Source: Kofleriaceae bacterium (lineage in GTDB: Bacteria; Myxococcota_A; Polyangia; Haliangiales; Haliangiaceae). Taken from it: a stretch of 64,000 nucleotides of DNA. Below are positions 30,354 to 39,560 of the stretch, piece by piece. The translations under genes and the position numbers were made by a program. The stretch covers positions 89,117-153,116 of the forward strand of contig JAGPCY010000021.1 of NCBI GenBank assembly GCA_018057825.1, given 5' to 3'. The notes under the pieces were generated by a model. The model did no database searches. It was not told the origin of the DNA and saw nothing but the letters and a program-made list of their open reading frames with translations. Positions within the stretch are counted from its first letter, which is position 1, and the number at the start of each line of letters is the position of its first letter.

Positions 30354-32674
30354 GGGGACGATAGCTCCTCGAGGCGGTAGGCGGGATCGGCCGCGATCGC
30401 CGCGTCGGTCAGGGGGACGTCGCGGAGTCGGCCAGCGGCCAGGTCCACGAGCTGATCTCGATACCACGGCGACGCCGGATCGCTGCTCTGCCCGTAGCTC
30501 AAGAGCGCGCGGACGGCGCGCCCGGTCGGGGTGTACTCGGCGGCCAGGACGAAGCTGGTGCCGAACTCGATCGGATACGGCGCCCCGGCGGGCGGGTAGT
30601 CGAGGGCGGTGGCGTCGAGGCGCCCGGCGATCGCGATGTTGGTGACGCCGTCGCGGTCGCTACCGCCCGGCACCGGCGCGGCGCCACCCGCGGCGTGGGC
30701 GCGCTGGCCTTCACCGAGGGGAGCGTCGGGCGCCAGTCCCCGGGCCCGCAAGCGCGCGACCGCCGCGACCAGGGCCTCGGCGATCGCCGCCGGCGGCACG
30801 GAGAGGCCGTCGGGGGTCAGGCGCGGCGCCTGGCGATCGAAGCGGCGAGCCCACGGCAGCGCGCCGTCGACCTCGAGGCCGGCCAGGACCTCGCGCCACA
30901 CGAGCGCGCCGCGGCTGGTCACGTCGAACTCGCCGTCCCAGGCGGCCAGGACCGCGCACGCCCGGGCCAGATCTCCGGTGGCGCGGCGCGGGCACGCCGC
31001 GGCGACGTCGTCGCGCAGGCGGGCCGCGGTCCACGACGCGTTGCCGAGCATGGCCGCGATCGCCTCGTCGAGGGTGAAGCGATCATCGGGGCCCGCCGGG
31101 CCGGCGCCGGGCGCCAGCGCCGCCAGGTTGGCCAGGGTCCGCACCGACGGGCGCTCGGCGTCGTCGCCCCACAGCGGCGAGGCCGGCGCGAGGGTCTCGG
31201 GCGCCGCCAGGTTGGTGAAGCGGAAGCTGTCGTTGGCGTTCATGACGAAGTCGCGGCGCTCCACCCGCGGCGCGCGCGCGATCGGGATCGCGCCGGGGGC
31301 CCGGGGATCGTCGGTGAGGAGGTCGTTGGCGGGCTCGCTGCCATCGAGGATCACCAGGCGCTGCCGCCACGCGGCCTCGATCGGCGGCGCGACCTTGCGC
31401 AGGAGCTGCCAGGTGGCGAGGGCCTCAGGCGCGAGGTCCGGGACCCGCGAGCCGTCGACGTACAGGGCGGTGCCGGTGCCGTCGACGTAGACGGTGTTGA
31501 CGAAGGGCGTGGCGTGGAGCGCCAGGGCAGCCTCGAACCCGGCCTGATCGCGGGCCCGCGCCATCGCGAGGTAGGCGTCGAGGGCGAGGGCGCCGCCGGT
31601 GACGTCGTGGACGGTGAAGGCGTGACCGCCAGGTCCGCCCCAGGGCGCGGCCTCGGTCGCGATCATCGGCCCGACCGCGCTGCGGTAGCGGGTGTAGCTG
31701 CGGGTCGCGACCGTGCCGTCGTCGCCGCGCACGGCGATCGGGTAACGGCTCGGCACGATCGCGCGGGTCTCGTCGCCGTGGCGGTAGCGCAGCGGTCGGC
31801 TCGGATCGAGCTCGACCCGATAGATCACCATGTGGGTCGCGGCCGAGAAGGTGTGGCTCCACGCGTGGCGCGGCGTGGCGCCGATCTGGATCCCGGGCGT
31901 GCCGATCAGCGCCGCGCCGTAGACGTCGAGGTCGCCGGGGATGGTCAGGTGGGCCTCGTGGAAGAGCAGATCGCCCTGCCACGGGAAGTGCGGGTTGGCG
32001 ACCAGGAGGCCGCCGCCGCTGGCGGTGCGATCGCCGCCGAGGCCCCAGGCGTTGGAGCCCCCCGGCGGTGCCGCGGTCGGCGGCGACGCCGGCGGCGCGC
32101 TGGCCCCGGCGCCCGGCTCGGCGTCGGCGATCGCCTGGGTCAGGAACCTGAGCGAGCCCAGGCCCTGCAACGCCAGGCCGTAGGCGGCGACGTCGACGGC
32201 GGTGATCGGACCGAGCCACGGCGCGTCGCGACACGCCGCCGGACGCGCGGGCGCCGGCATCGCGGCCAGGGCATGAGAATAACCGGCGGCGAAGCCGGCG
32301 ATCATGGCCCGGGTGTCGGCCGAGGCGGCGGCCAGCGCGGCCTCGGCGCGGGCGTGGTACCCGAGGTGGCGGTGGGCCAGATCGCTGGCGACGTGGACGG
32401 CGCCGAGGTAGCGGGCGCGCTCGCCGCGGACCCGGACGATGCCGTCGGCGATCTCGCACAGCCGGGCCTGGGCCTGGGCGTAGCCTTGGCCGAACCCGAG
32501 GCCGCCGAGATCCGCGGCGACGATGTGGGGCACGCCATGGGCGGTCCAGCGGATCGACGCGCGATACGACGGCGCGGCGCCGGCCGGCGGCGACGGCGAC
32601 GATGGCGATGGCGACGGCCCGGCCGGCGGTGGACCACAGGCGGCGACGAGGAGCGCGAGCGCCAGGCGATGCAT
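30350..32674 (-). CDS. Penicillin acylase-family lipoprotein (Ntn hydrolase, possible AHL acylase)
   Basis: The 774-residue product has a lipoprotein signal (VAAC) and the features of self-processing penicillin/acyl-homoserine-lactone acylases. These include an alpha chain with GYAQAQARLCEI, a spacer (GAGASAPPASPPTAAPP), and a beta chain beginning at Ser207 in GGSNAWGLGG, which would become the N-terminal nucleophile. The C-terminus carries FGTSFVLAAEYTPTGRAVRALLSYGQSSDP in the family's usual place. It probably cleaves amide bonds of an acylated small molecule in the periplasm or on the surface. A TATATA box ends six bases before the ATG. The DsbA-like gene is co-translated downstream. Confidence 0.9.
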   Translation of the reverse strand: MHRLALALLVAACGPPPAGPSPSPSSPSPPAGAAPSYRASIRWTAHGVPHIVAADLGGLGFGQGYAQAQARLCEIADGIVRVRGERARYLGAVHVASDLAHRHLGYHARAEAALAAASADTRAMIAGFAAGYSHALAAMPAPARPAACRDAPWLGPITAVDVAAYGLALQGLGSLRFLTQAIADAEPGAGASAPPASPPTAAPPGGSNAWGLGGDRTASGGGLLVANPHFPWQGDLLFHEAHLTIPGDLDVYGAALIGTPGIQIGATPRHAWSHTFSAATHMVIYRVELDPSRPLRYRHGDETRAIVPSRYPIAVRGDDGTVATRSYTRYRSAVGPMIATEAAPWGGPGGHAFTVHDVTGGALALDAYLAMARARDQAGFEAALALHATPFVNTVYVDGTGTALYVDGSRVPDLAPEALATWQLLRKVAPPIEAAWRQRLVILDGSEPANDLLTDDPRAPGAIPIARAPRVERRDFVMNANDSFRFTNLAAPETLAPASPLWGDDAERPSVRTLANLAALAPGAGPAGPDDRFTLDEAIAAMLGNASWTAARLRDDVAAACPRRATGDLARACAVLAAWDGEFDVTSRGALVWREVLAGLEVDGALPWARRFDRQAPRLTPDGLSVPPAAIAEALVAAVARLRARGLAPDAPLGEGQRAHAAGGAAPVPGGSDRDGVTNIAIAGRLDATALDYPPAGAPYPIEFGTSFVLAAEYTPTGRAVRALLSYGQSSDPASPWYRDQLVDLAAGRLRDVPLTDAAIAADPAYRLEELSSP

Positions 32675-32678
32675 CGCT

Positions 32679-32690
32679 CGTATATATACG
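32679..32690. promoter_or_regulatory. Palindromic TATA element shared by divergent acylase and SDR genes
   Basis: CGTATATATACG is a perfect 12-bp palindrome in the 60-bp gap between the two divergent starts. For the acylase it sits at leaderless -10 distance (six bases to ATG). For the SDR gene it lies 44 bp upstream. It could serve as a bidirectional -10 element or operator. Confidence 0.5.
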
Positions 32691-32734
32691 GTGCGGGTTC
32701 CGCTCGGGCGCGCCCGATGCTAAGGACGGGCCGC

Positions 32735-34312
32735 GTGTCCGACCCCGACGCCCTGATCACCCTGCTCGAGGAGTTCGCCGCCGAGCCGCGCAAGGTGGCC
32801 GCGCTGACCGACGAGCAGCGCCGCCGCCTGATGATCGCGGCCGGCCAGCTCTCGCGGCCCGATCGCTACACCCGCAAGGCCCTGCGCAAGGGCCTCAACC
32901 GCAAGGCCGAGCTGGCGACCAAGGCCGCCGATCGCGCGATCCTCGACGGCACCGGCATCCGCGCCCTGCGCAAGCTGCCGATCTTCACCAGCCTGGGCGC
33001 GATCCCGGCGCTGCCGCCCGGCGAGCAGATCGATGATCCCGCGGTGACCGACGACGCCCCCGACGGCGGTGCCTGGGCCGAGGCCGAGGCCCGACGCGAT
33101 GACGACGCGGCGCCGCGCCGGGTGACCCGCGCGCGCAACTGCTACGTGTGCAAGGCCGACTTCCACGACCTGCACTGGTTCTACGACCAGATGTGCCCGG
33201 CGTGCGCCGACGAGAACTGGGCCAAGCGCAACCAGAGCGCCGACCTGCGCGGGCGGGTCGCCCTGGTCACCGGCGGCCGGGTCAAGATCGGCGCGCAGAT
33301 CGCGCAGAAGCTCCTGCGGGCGGGCGCCGAGGTCATCGTCGTGACGCGGTTTCCGGTCGACGCCGCGCGGCGGCTGGCCGCCGAGCCCGACGGCGACGAG
33401 CTGGCGACCCGGGCCCACGTCTTCGGCTGCGACCTGCGCCACACGCCGTCGGTCGAGGCGCTGTGCGCCCACGTCCGCGCCGGCTGGTCGCGGCTCGACG
33501 TGCTGATCAACAACGCCTGCCAGACCGTGCGACGCCCGAGCGGCTTCTATGATCACCTGCTGGCCGGCGAGGCGGTGGCGCCGAGCGAGGTCGGCCCGCG
33601 CGAGCGCGCGATGCTGGCGCGGTGGTGGGGCGAGCACCCGGGGCCGGCGACCGCGCTGCCCGACGGTGGCGGCGCGCTGGTCACCCGCGGCGGCGAACCG
33701 ACCGGCCTGTGGCGGGCCGCGATCCTGTCGCAGGTGCCGGTCCTGGCCGACGACCTCGAGCGCGGCAGCCACCTGTTCCCGGCCGGGCGCTACGACGCCG
33801 ATCTCCAGCAGGTCGATCTGCGCGATCACAACTCGTGGCGCATGGCGCTGGCCGACGTCCCGACCGCCGAGCTGCTCGAGGTCCAGCTCGTCAACGCGAT
33901 CGCGCCGTTCGTCCTGTGCGCGCGGCTAAAGCCGCTCCTGGCCGCGGTCCCGACCCGCGACGCCCACGTCGTCAACGTGTCGGCGATGGAGGGCCAGTTC
34001 TATCGCCGGTTCAAGACCGAGAAGCACCCGCACACCAACATGGCCAAGGCCGCCCTCAACATGTTGACCCGGACCTCGGCGGCCGACTACGTGCGCGACG
34101 GCATCTACATGAACGCGGTCGACACCGGCTGGGTCACCGACGAGGATCCCGCGACGATCGCGGCGCGCAAGGTCGAGGTCCACGGCTTCCACCCGCCCCT
34201 CGACATCATCGACGGCGCCGCCCGGGTGCTCGACCCGGTGTTCGCCGGCCACGCCACCGGTCGCCACCTGTGGGGACGGTTCCTGAAGGACTACCGCGAC
34301 ACCCCGTGGTGA
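32735..34312 (+). CDS. SDR-family oxidoreductase with N-terminal zinc-finger extension
   Basis: The 525-residue protein has a ~130-residue helical, Arg/Lys-rich N-terminal part, a four-cysteine zinc site (Cys136, Cys139, Cys154, Cys157 in NCYVCK and MCPACAD) and then an SDR domain. The nucleotide motif is TGGRVKIG (179-186) and the NNA motif is present. At the catalytic YxxxK position the sequence reads TNMAK, so Thr replaces Tyr, while the Lys is kept; the following AALNMLTRTSA and DTGWVT segments are SDR-like. Start GTG 32735 follows TAAGGA at good spacing; ATG 32717 has no ribosome site. Function is unknown, and the Tyr replacement may mean altered or lost chemistry. Confidence 0.83.
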   Translation: MSDPDALITLLEEFAAEPRKVAALTDEQRRRLMIAAGQLSRPDRYTRKALRKGLNRKAELATKAADRAILDGTGIRALRKLPIFTSLGAIPALPPGEQIDDPAVTDDAPDGGAWAEAEARRDDDAAPRRVTRARNCYVCKADFHDLHWFYDQMCPACADENWAKRNQSADLRGRVALVTGGRVKIGAQIAQKLLRAGAEVIVVTRFPVDAARRLAAEPDGDELATRAHVFGCDLRHTPSVEALCAHVRAGWSRLDVLINNACQTVRRPSGFYDHLLAGEAVAPSEVGPRERAMLARWWGEHPGPATALPDGGGALVTRGGEPTGLWRAAILSQVPVLADDLERGSHLFPAGRYDADLQQVDLRDHNSWRMALADVPTAELLEVQLVNAIAPFVLCARLKPLLAAVPTRDAHVVNVSAMEGQFYRRFKTEKHPHTNMAKAALNMLTRTSAADYVRDGIYMNAVDTGWVTDEDPATIAARKVEVHGFHPPLDIIDGAARVLDPVFAGHATGRHLWGRFLKDYRDTPW

Positions 34313-34330
34313 CCGCCCGCGGGGCCCTTG

Positions 34331-34363
34331 GGGCCCGCGACCGACTTGTTCCTTCGCGGGCCC
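34331..34363. repeat. End fragment of the MITE-like element
   Basis: On the minus strand this block reads GGGCCCGCGAAGGAACAAGT and continues into the same next bases as the left end of copy 1 (20783 onward), then stops. It abuts copy 2, so it may be a remnant of a nested or deleted copy. It also folds into a hairpin through its outer GGGCCCGCGA and TCGCGGGCCC arms. Confidence 0.65.
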
Positions 34364-34366
34364 TTA

Positions 34367-34525
34367 GGGCCCGCGAAAGAACAACTCAGCCGATCTCGCG
34401 GCCGATCCATCCCGGCTGGCGGCGTTGCTCGTCGGTTTCACACCGAGAGTGTGCGCCGCTCCTCGCGCCTTGCCATCCGGGCGCCTCGACCGCGATCTTC
34501 GACCAACTTGTTCCTTCGCGGGCCC
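34367..34525. mobile_element. MITE-like element, copy 2
   Basis: The ~159-bp element is the inverted, nearly identical partner of the copy at 20783-20942, with the same terminal inverted repeats (GGGCCCGCGAAAGAACAA at one end). TTA directly flanks both sides (34364-34366 and 34526-34528), consistent with a 3-bp target duplication. It fills most of the 261-bp gap between the SDR gene and the response regulator gene. No transposase is encoded in the window. Confidence 0.8.
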
Positions 34526-34573
34526 TTACACCGGCCTGACACCGCGGCCGGCCGGTGGTGGCACACTAGGGGC

Positions 34574-35254
34574 GTGGACATCCTGGTCGTCGAAGACGAG
34601 CCGGCCCTGCGCGAGGGCCTGGTCGATCTGCTGCGCGGCGATGGCCATCAGGTCGAGGCGGCGGCCGATGGCGCCCGGGCGGTCGAGCGCGGGCTGGCCG
34701 CGGCCTGGGATCTGATCGTCCTCGATCTGATGTTGCCCAAGCTGTCGGGCCTCGACGTGTGCCGGCGGCTGCGCGCGGCGCGGCCGGGCATGCCGATCCT
34801 GATGCTGACGGCGCGCGGCAGCGAAGACGACAAGGTCCGGGGCCTGACCGAAGGCGCCGACGACTACGTGACCAAGCCGTTCTCGGCGCGCGAGCTGCTC
34901 GCCCGGGTCCGGGCCCTGGGCCGGCGCGCCCCGACCGAGGTGATCGAGCACCTCGACGCCGACGGCGCGGTCCTCGACCTGGCGCGGCTGATCGCCCGGC
35001 GCGGCGAGGCCAGCGTCGCCCTGACGCCGCGCGAGGCGGGCCTCTTGCGCTGGCTCCACCGCCAGCGCGGGCGCGCGGTGTCGCGGGCCGAGATCCTCGA
35101 GCAGGTGTTCGGGCAGCGCGGGGATCTCCACACCCGCGCGGTCGACATGGCGATCGTGGTGCTGCGCAAGAAGATCGAGCGCGACCCGGCCAACCCGCGG
35201 ATCGTGGTGTCGGTCAAGGGCGCGGGCTACGCCTGGGGGCTCGACGCGCCATGA
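34574..35254 (+). CDS. OmpR-family response regulator
   Basis: The 226-residue protein has a receiver domain (acidic pair at 8-9, phospho-acceptor Asp51 in IVLDLMLPK, Thr79, Lys101 in TKPF) and a C-terminal winged-helix DNA-binding domain (LTPREAGLLRWLHRQRGRAVSR, then VKGAGYAW). It should bind DNA when phosphorylated by the histidine kinase encoded next, whose ATG overlaps its stop (ATGA at 35251-35254). The GTG start follows an AGGGG. Target genes are unknown. Confidence 0.95.
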   Translation: MDILVVEDEPALREGLVDLLRGDGHQVEAAADGARAVERGLAAAWDLIVLDLMLPKLSGLDVCRRLRAARPGMPILMLTARGSEDDKVRGLTEGADDYVTKPFSARELLARVRALGRRAPTEVIEHLDADGAVLDLARLIARRGEASVALTPREAGLLRWLHRQRGRAVSRAEILEQVFGQRGDLHTRAVDMAIVVLRKKIERDPANPRIVVSVKGAGYAWGLDAP

Positions 35255-37212
35255 TCGGCCGCCGCACCGCGCTGGTCGCCGTGCTGATGCTCGGGGCCGG
35301 GGCGCTCGCCCTCGGCGCCTGGTACCGCTCGGGGATGGCCGCGGCGGCCCGCGAGGGCGCGGCCGCGGTCGACGACGTGGCCCGGACGCTCCGCGCCCGC
35401 GAGCGGACCCTGGCCGACGAGCTGACCGCGCGCCTCGAGGAGCTGCGGGTGCGGGAGGCGGCGCGGCCGTACCTGCACTACCAGAACCTGTTCCACGATC
35501 CGGACGGCGCGTCGGCTGGGCCGAGCGTGACGCCGTCGCCGCTGGCGACCGGGCCCGCCGATCCGCTGATCGCCCTGCACTTCCAGCTCGACGGCGCCGG
35601 CGGGGTCACCAGCCCGAGCATCAACGACGAGCTGCCCGAGGCCCGGCAGGCCGCGGCGCCCGATCGGCCGGCCCTGGCGGCGGTCGAGCGGATCGGCGGC
35701 GCCCTGATCGCGGTCGCGGCGCGCGGCGCGGTGATGGTCGAGCCCGACGGTCCGATCAAGCTGGCCACCGCGTCGCGCAAGCGCGCGCGCTCGGACAAGC
35801 TGGCCGCCGCGGGCACGGACAAGCGCGCATCCAAGGCGATCGTCGATGAACCGCCGCCCGAGGTCCTGACGGCGCAGGTGATCGAGCTCGCGCCCGAGGC
35901 CTACGCGCAGAACCAGCAGTCCAACGCGATCTACGCGCAGCAGCGCGGCTTGACCCGCGACGCGACGGACGGCGCGCGGCGACCGCGCCAGCTCGACGAG
36001 CCGACGCCGCAGGCGGTCGCGCCGCTGCAGGCCGTCGCGCCGCCCCTCGAGCCCGACGCGTCGCCGCGCCCCGCCGTCGCGCCGCGGCCGCGCTCGCCGG
36101 TCCGGCCGGCGCCGGTGATCGTCACGGTCGCGCCGCTGGTGTGGACCACCGCGCCGGCCGGCGATCGCCCGGCGCTCTTCGCGGTGCGCCAGGTCTCGAC
36201 GCCCGACGGCGCGCGCACCCAGGGGTTCACCGTCGACGACGCCGCGGTGACCGCGTGGCTGGCCGAGCGCGACGCCGACGCCGACCTGAGCCTCGACGGC
36301 AGCGGCGCGGCCCTGGCGATCGCCGAGGCGCCGTGGCGCATCGCGATCGATGGCGCGGCCGATCTGGCCTACGCCCGACGCATGACCGCCCAGTTGAGCG
36401 ACAGCTTCCGCGTCCAGTTCGCGGCGATCGCGCTGGTGGTCGCGGCCTTCGGCCTGGCGATCGTGGTCGTCGCCGCGCGCGGCGAGCGCCTGGCCACCCA
36501 GCGGGTGCAGTTCGCGGCCGCCGCCGCCCACGAGCTGCGCACGCCGCTGGCCGGCATCCAGCTCTACGGCGACATGCTGGCCGACGAGCTCGGCGATCCG
36601 GCCAAGCACCGCGACTACGCGCGCCGGGTCGCGGTCGAGGCCGCGCGCCTGGGCCGGGTGGTCGGCAACGTCATGGGCGTGTCGCAGCTCGAGCGCGGCA
36701 CGCTCGCGGTGCGCAACGACCGCGTCGACCTGGTGCCGGTGGTGCGCGCGGCCCTCGAGCGCGCCGAGCCCGGGCTCCTCCGCGCCGGCGCCGCGCTCGA
36801 GCTGCGCGCCCCGGCGGTGGCGATCGCCGTGGCCGATCCCGACGCCGTGGCCCGCGTGCTGGGCAACCTCCTCGACAACGCCGAGAAGTACGCCCGCGAC
36901 GCCGCCGATCGCACGATCACCGTGGCGGTCGAGGTCGGGCCGACCGCGGTGACGATCGCGGTGCGCGATCGCGGCCCAGGCCTGCCGCCGGGGTTGCGGC
37001 GCGGTCGCTTCCGACCGTTCACCCGGGCCGCCGGCGACGACGCGCCGCCGGGTCTCGGGCTCGGCCTGGCGCTGTCGGGCGCGCTGGCCCGCGCGATGGG
37101 GGGCACCCTGGCGCCGCGCGCGGTGACCCCGGGCGCCGAGCTGGTCCTGACGATCCCGTCAGGGGGTCACGGCGCGACCGGCAGCTCCGACCCGCACAGC
37201 GCCAGCGTGTAG
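35251..37212 (+). CDS. Membrane sensor histidine kinase
   Basis: The 653-residue protein has an N-terminal membrane helix (~8-24), a large periplasmic region (~25-385) and a second helix (~390-410). HisKA follows with His427 in AHELRTPLAG, then an HATPase domain with NLLDNAEKY, DRGPGLP and GLGLGLALS. The periplasmic part is unusual: it is rich in Ala/Pro/Gln and contains a proline-rich stretch (about 250-300), with no recognised sensor fold. It pairs with the response regulator upstream by a 4-bp overlap. Its last 46 bp overlap the convergent lipoprotein gene on the other strand. Confidence 0.94.
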   Translation: MIGRRTALVAVLMLGAGALALGAWYRSGMAAAAREGAAAVDDVARTLRARERTLADELTARLEELRVREAARPYLHYQNLFHDPDGASAGPSVTPSPLATGPADPLIALHFQLDGAGGVTSPSINDELPEARQAAAPDRPALAAVERIGGALIAVAARGAVMVEPDGPIKLATASRKRARSDKLAAAGTDKRASKAIVDEPPPEVLTAQVIELAPEAYAQNQQSNAIYAQQRGLTRDATDGARRPRQLDEPTPQAVAPLQAVAPPLEPDASPRPAVAPRPRSPVRPAPVIVTVAPLVWTTAPAGDRPALFAVRQVSTPDGARTQGFTVDDAAVTAWLAERDADADLSLDGSGAALAIAEAPWRIAIDGAADLAYARRMTAQLSDSFRVQFAAIALVVAAFGLAIVVVAARGERLATQRVQFAAAAAHELRTPLAGIQLYGDMLADELGDPAKHRDYARRVAVEAARLGRVVGNVMGVSQLERGTLAVRNDRVDLVPVVRAALERAEPGLLRAGAALELRAPAVAIAVADPDAVARVLGNLLDNAEKYARDAADRTITVAVEVGPTAVTIAVRDRGPGLPPGLRRGRFRPFTRAAGDDAPPGLGLGLALSGALARAMGGTLAPRAVTPGAELVLTIPSGGHGATGSSDPHSASV

Positions 37213-38207
37213 TCCGCCGGCAGCGCGGCCGAGCGCTTGGCGCCGCCGATCCAGATCCAGTACCGGGTCGACGGCCTGACCGCGGTCACGGCCAGCTCGC
37301 CGGTGACCGTCGACACCGGGAGGCCGAGCGGATCGCTGGCCATTTCGGCCTCGAACACCAGGACGTCGAGATCCGCCGCGCCGGTCCAGGCCGCGCGCAG
37401 CTCGAGGAGGTTGGTGGTCTGGCCGGTGTAGATCGAGAAGGTGTCGCGATCGTGGTAGTCGTCGCCGGCCGGCGCGACGTCGGCCGACAGGCCACCCAGG
37501 GCGGCGCGACCGCCGGCCGAGATCGCCAACCCGGTGGCCTCGGGCACGTCGCCGGCCATCGGCGTGGGCGCGGTCACCAGCGGCGCCAGCTCGACCGCGA
37601 CCATGTCGTTGGCGCGATGACCGGCGCCGGCCTCGTCGGCCTCGCGGTAGTCGAGGGGCACCGGCAGGAGCGGGCAGCGGGCCGACGGGTCGTCGTCGAC
37701 CAGGGTGATGCGGTACGCCACCGGGCTGCCGGTGGTGCCGGTCGCGGTGATCGAGATCGTGTGGGCGCCGATCGGCAGGTTGACCGCGGTGAGGCCGATC
37801 CCGCCCAGCACCCGGGTCCGGCTCACCACGCCGGCCGCGGCCTCGACCACGACCTCGAGGCGCGCGATCGTCCCCGCGCCAGGCGCGCTGACCCGCAAGG
37901 TCGCGGGCCCCGCGGTCGCGACCGCGAGCTGGTAGCGGTCGACGTCGAGGACGCCGACGCTCGGATGATCGATCGAGATCGTGCCGCACACCGCGACCGA
38001 GCCGACGCCGCGGACCAGGCCGGTCGGCTCGGCGGTGACCGCGTTGCCGCCGTCGTCCTGCTCGCGGTAACAGTCGCCGACGGTGGCGTCGCCGGCGGAG
38101 GCGTCCTGGGCCGTGGCGTCACCGGGCGGATCGACGCCGCCATCGTCGCCGCCGCAGCCGAGGGCGACGACGCTCGCCAGCGCGGTCAGGAGAAGAGCCG
38201 ACCTCAT
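37167..38207 (-). CDS. Surface lipoprotein with PPC-like beta domains
   Basis: The 346-residue product has lipobox ALGC and a GGDDGG linker. It then has two beta-sandwich-like segments with patterns common in bacterial pre-peptidase C-terminal (PPC) domains, such as DRYQLAVATAGPATLRVSAPG, DTFSIYTGQTTNLLELRAAW and LDVLVFEAEM. PPC-like modules aid folding or surface binding; no catalytic domain is attached here. The start at 38207 is set by the signal peptide. It is divergent from the OmpA gene (93-bp gap) and its 3' end overlaps the histidine kinase gene by 46 bp. Confidence 0.72.
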   Translation of the reverse strand: MRSALLLTALASVVALGCGGDDGGVDPPGDATAQDASAGDATVGDCYREQDDGGNAVTAEPTGLVRGVGSVAVCGTISIDHPSVGVLDVDRYQLAVATAGPATLRVSAPGAGTIARLEVVVEAAAGVVSRTRVLGGIGLTAVNLPIGAHTISITATGTTGSPVAYRITLVDDDPSARCPLLPVPLDYREADEAGAGHRANDMVAVELAPLVTAPTPMAGDVPEATGLAISAGGRAALGGLSADVAPAGDDYHDRDTFSIYTGQTTNLLELRAAWTGAADLDVLVFEAEMASDPLGLPVSTVTGELAVTAVRPSTRYWIWIGGAKRSAALPADYTLALCGSELPVAP

Positions 38208-38287
38208 GGGAACGACGACGCAACCTAGCCTCTCGACGGGTGGGTGTCCAGGTGGCCGCTCGCCGCGCGCGATCTGACGCACACCGC

Positions 38288-38293
38288 TATACT
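38288..38293 (+). promoter_or_regulatory. Putative leaderless -10 box of the OmpA-like gene
   Basis: TATACT ends seven bases before the ATG at 38301 and no ribosome-binding site lies between. This is the best match to a consensus -10 hexamer among the leaderless candidates here. Confidence 0.5.
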
Positions 38294-38300
38294 GCCGGCG

Positions 38301-39560
38301 ATGCGCCTCGGGCTCGCCCTGTTCTGCGTCGCGGCCTCGGCCGCCGGCGTCGCCGCCGACCCGCTCGAGCTGGGCGGCTTCCTCGGCCCGCGGCGGTTCG
38401 CGCCCGACGCCATCCTCGGCAGCGACGGCGACGCCGCGACCTCCCTCGGCAACACGGTGGTGGTCGGCGCGCGGGTGGCCAAGCCGATCGTGCCGTGGCT
38501 GGTGCCCGAGTTCGAGCTGGCCCTGACCCCGGCGACCACCCGCGACCTCGACGTCGGCGTGTTCTGGCTCGAGCCGCGCGCGCTCATGCGCCTCGAGCTC
38601 CGGCCGGGGGCGCGCCTGCGGCCGTTCGTCGCGCTCGGCGTCGGCATGCCGACCGCGCTGTCGAGCAAGCGCGGCCTCTACGACAGCGGGCTCACCGCCG
38701 AGGGCCTGGCCGCCCTCGGCCTGGGCTGGAACCCGGGGCGCGGCCTGGCGGTCCGCCTCGACGTCCGGTTCGGGGTCGCGCCGGCGCGGGCCGACGCGGT
38801 CCGCCCGGTGGCCTTCGAGGGCGAGGTCCTCCTCGGCTTCCACGTCCCGCTGGGTCGGCGCAAGGCCGCGGTGATCGCGCCCGGCCCGGTCGAGGACGTC
38901 CTCGTCGACGGCGACGATGACGGCGTCGAGGATCGCGCCGACGGCTGCCCCGATCGGGCCGAGGATCATGACGGCTTCGAGGACAAGGACGGCTGCCCCG
39001 ACATCGACAACGATCTCGATCAGGTGCTCGACATCGCCGACAAGTGCACCGCGGTGGCCGAGACCTACAACGGCTACGACGACGACGACGGCTGCCCCGA
39101 CGCGATCCCGCCCGCCCTCGACGGCGCGATCGGCACGATCGAGGGCCTCCTGTACCGCGAGGGCGACACCGAGGTCCGCGCGATCGCCAAGGACGGCCTC
39201 GACAAGCTGGCCTTGCTCCTGGTCCAGCACCCGACGGTGCGGCTGGTGCTGGTCGGCCACACCGACGATCGCGAGGCCGCCGCCACCCCCGACGACGAGC
39301 CGGCCCCCGACGGCGAGGCCCCCGACGGTGAGGCGCCCGACGGCGAGGCGCCCGACGGTGAGGCCCTGGCGTTCGCCCTCGGCCGGGCCCGGGCCGACGC
39401 GGTGCGCGCGGCGCTGATCGAGCGCGGCATCGCGGCCGGGCGCCTGGTCGCCGACAGCGCCGGCGCCAGCGAGCCGGTGTCGGACAACGACACCCCACGC
39501 GGCCGGCTTCGCAACCGCCGGGTCGAGGCGCGGCTCTACATCCCCAAGCGAGCGCAGTGA
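38301..39560 (+). CDS. OmpA-family outer-membrane protein with TSP3 calcium repeats
   Basis: The 419-residue protein has a signal peptide (cleaved near GVAAD) and a beta-barrel-like region (~25-195). A calcium-binding thrombospondin type-3 segment follows (~205-265) with DGDDDGVEDRADGCPD and DHDGFEDKDGCPDIDND. It ends in an OmpA peptidoglycan-binding domain (~275-419) with GHTDD and GRLRNRRVEARL. Within the OmpA domain, where the family has a short loop, lie 4-5 tandem GEAPD units encoded by a 15-bp tandem repeat (about 39300-39365). It should tether the outer membrane to the wall. Its stop overlaps the GTG of the next gene. Confidence 0.9.
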   Translation: MRLGLALFCVAASAAGVAADPLELGGFLGPRRFAPDAILGSDGDAATSLGNTVVVGARVAKPIVPWLVPEFELALTPATTRDLDVGVFWLEPRALMRLELRPGARLRPFVALGVGMPTALSSKRGLYDSGLTAEGLAALGLGWNPGRGLAVRLDVRFGVAPARADAVRPVAFEGEVLLGFHVPLGRRKAAVIAPGPVEDVLVDGDDDGVEDRADGCPDRAEDHDGFEDKDGCPDIDNDLDQVLDIADKCTAVAETYNGYDDDDGCPDAIPPALDGAIGTIEGLLYREGDTEVRAIAKDGLDKLALLLVQHPTVRLVLVGHTDDREAAATPDDEPAPDGEAPDGEAPDGEAPDGEALAFALGRARADAVRAALIERGIAAGRLVADSAGASEPVSDNDTPRGRLRNRRVEARLYIPKRAQ

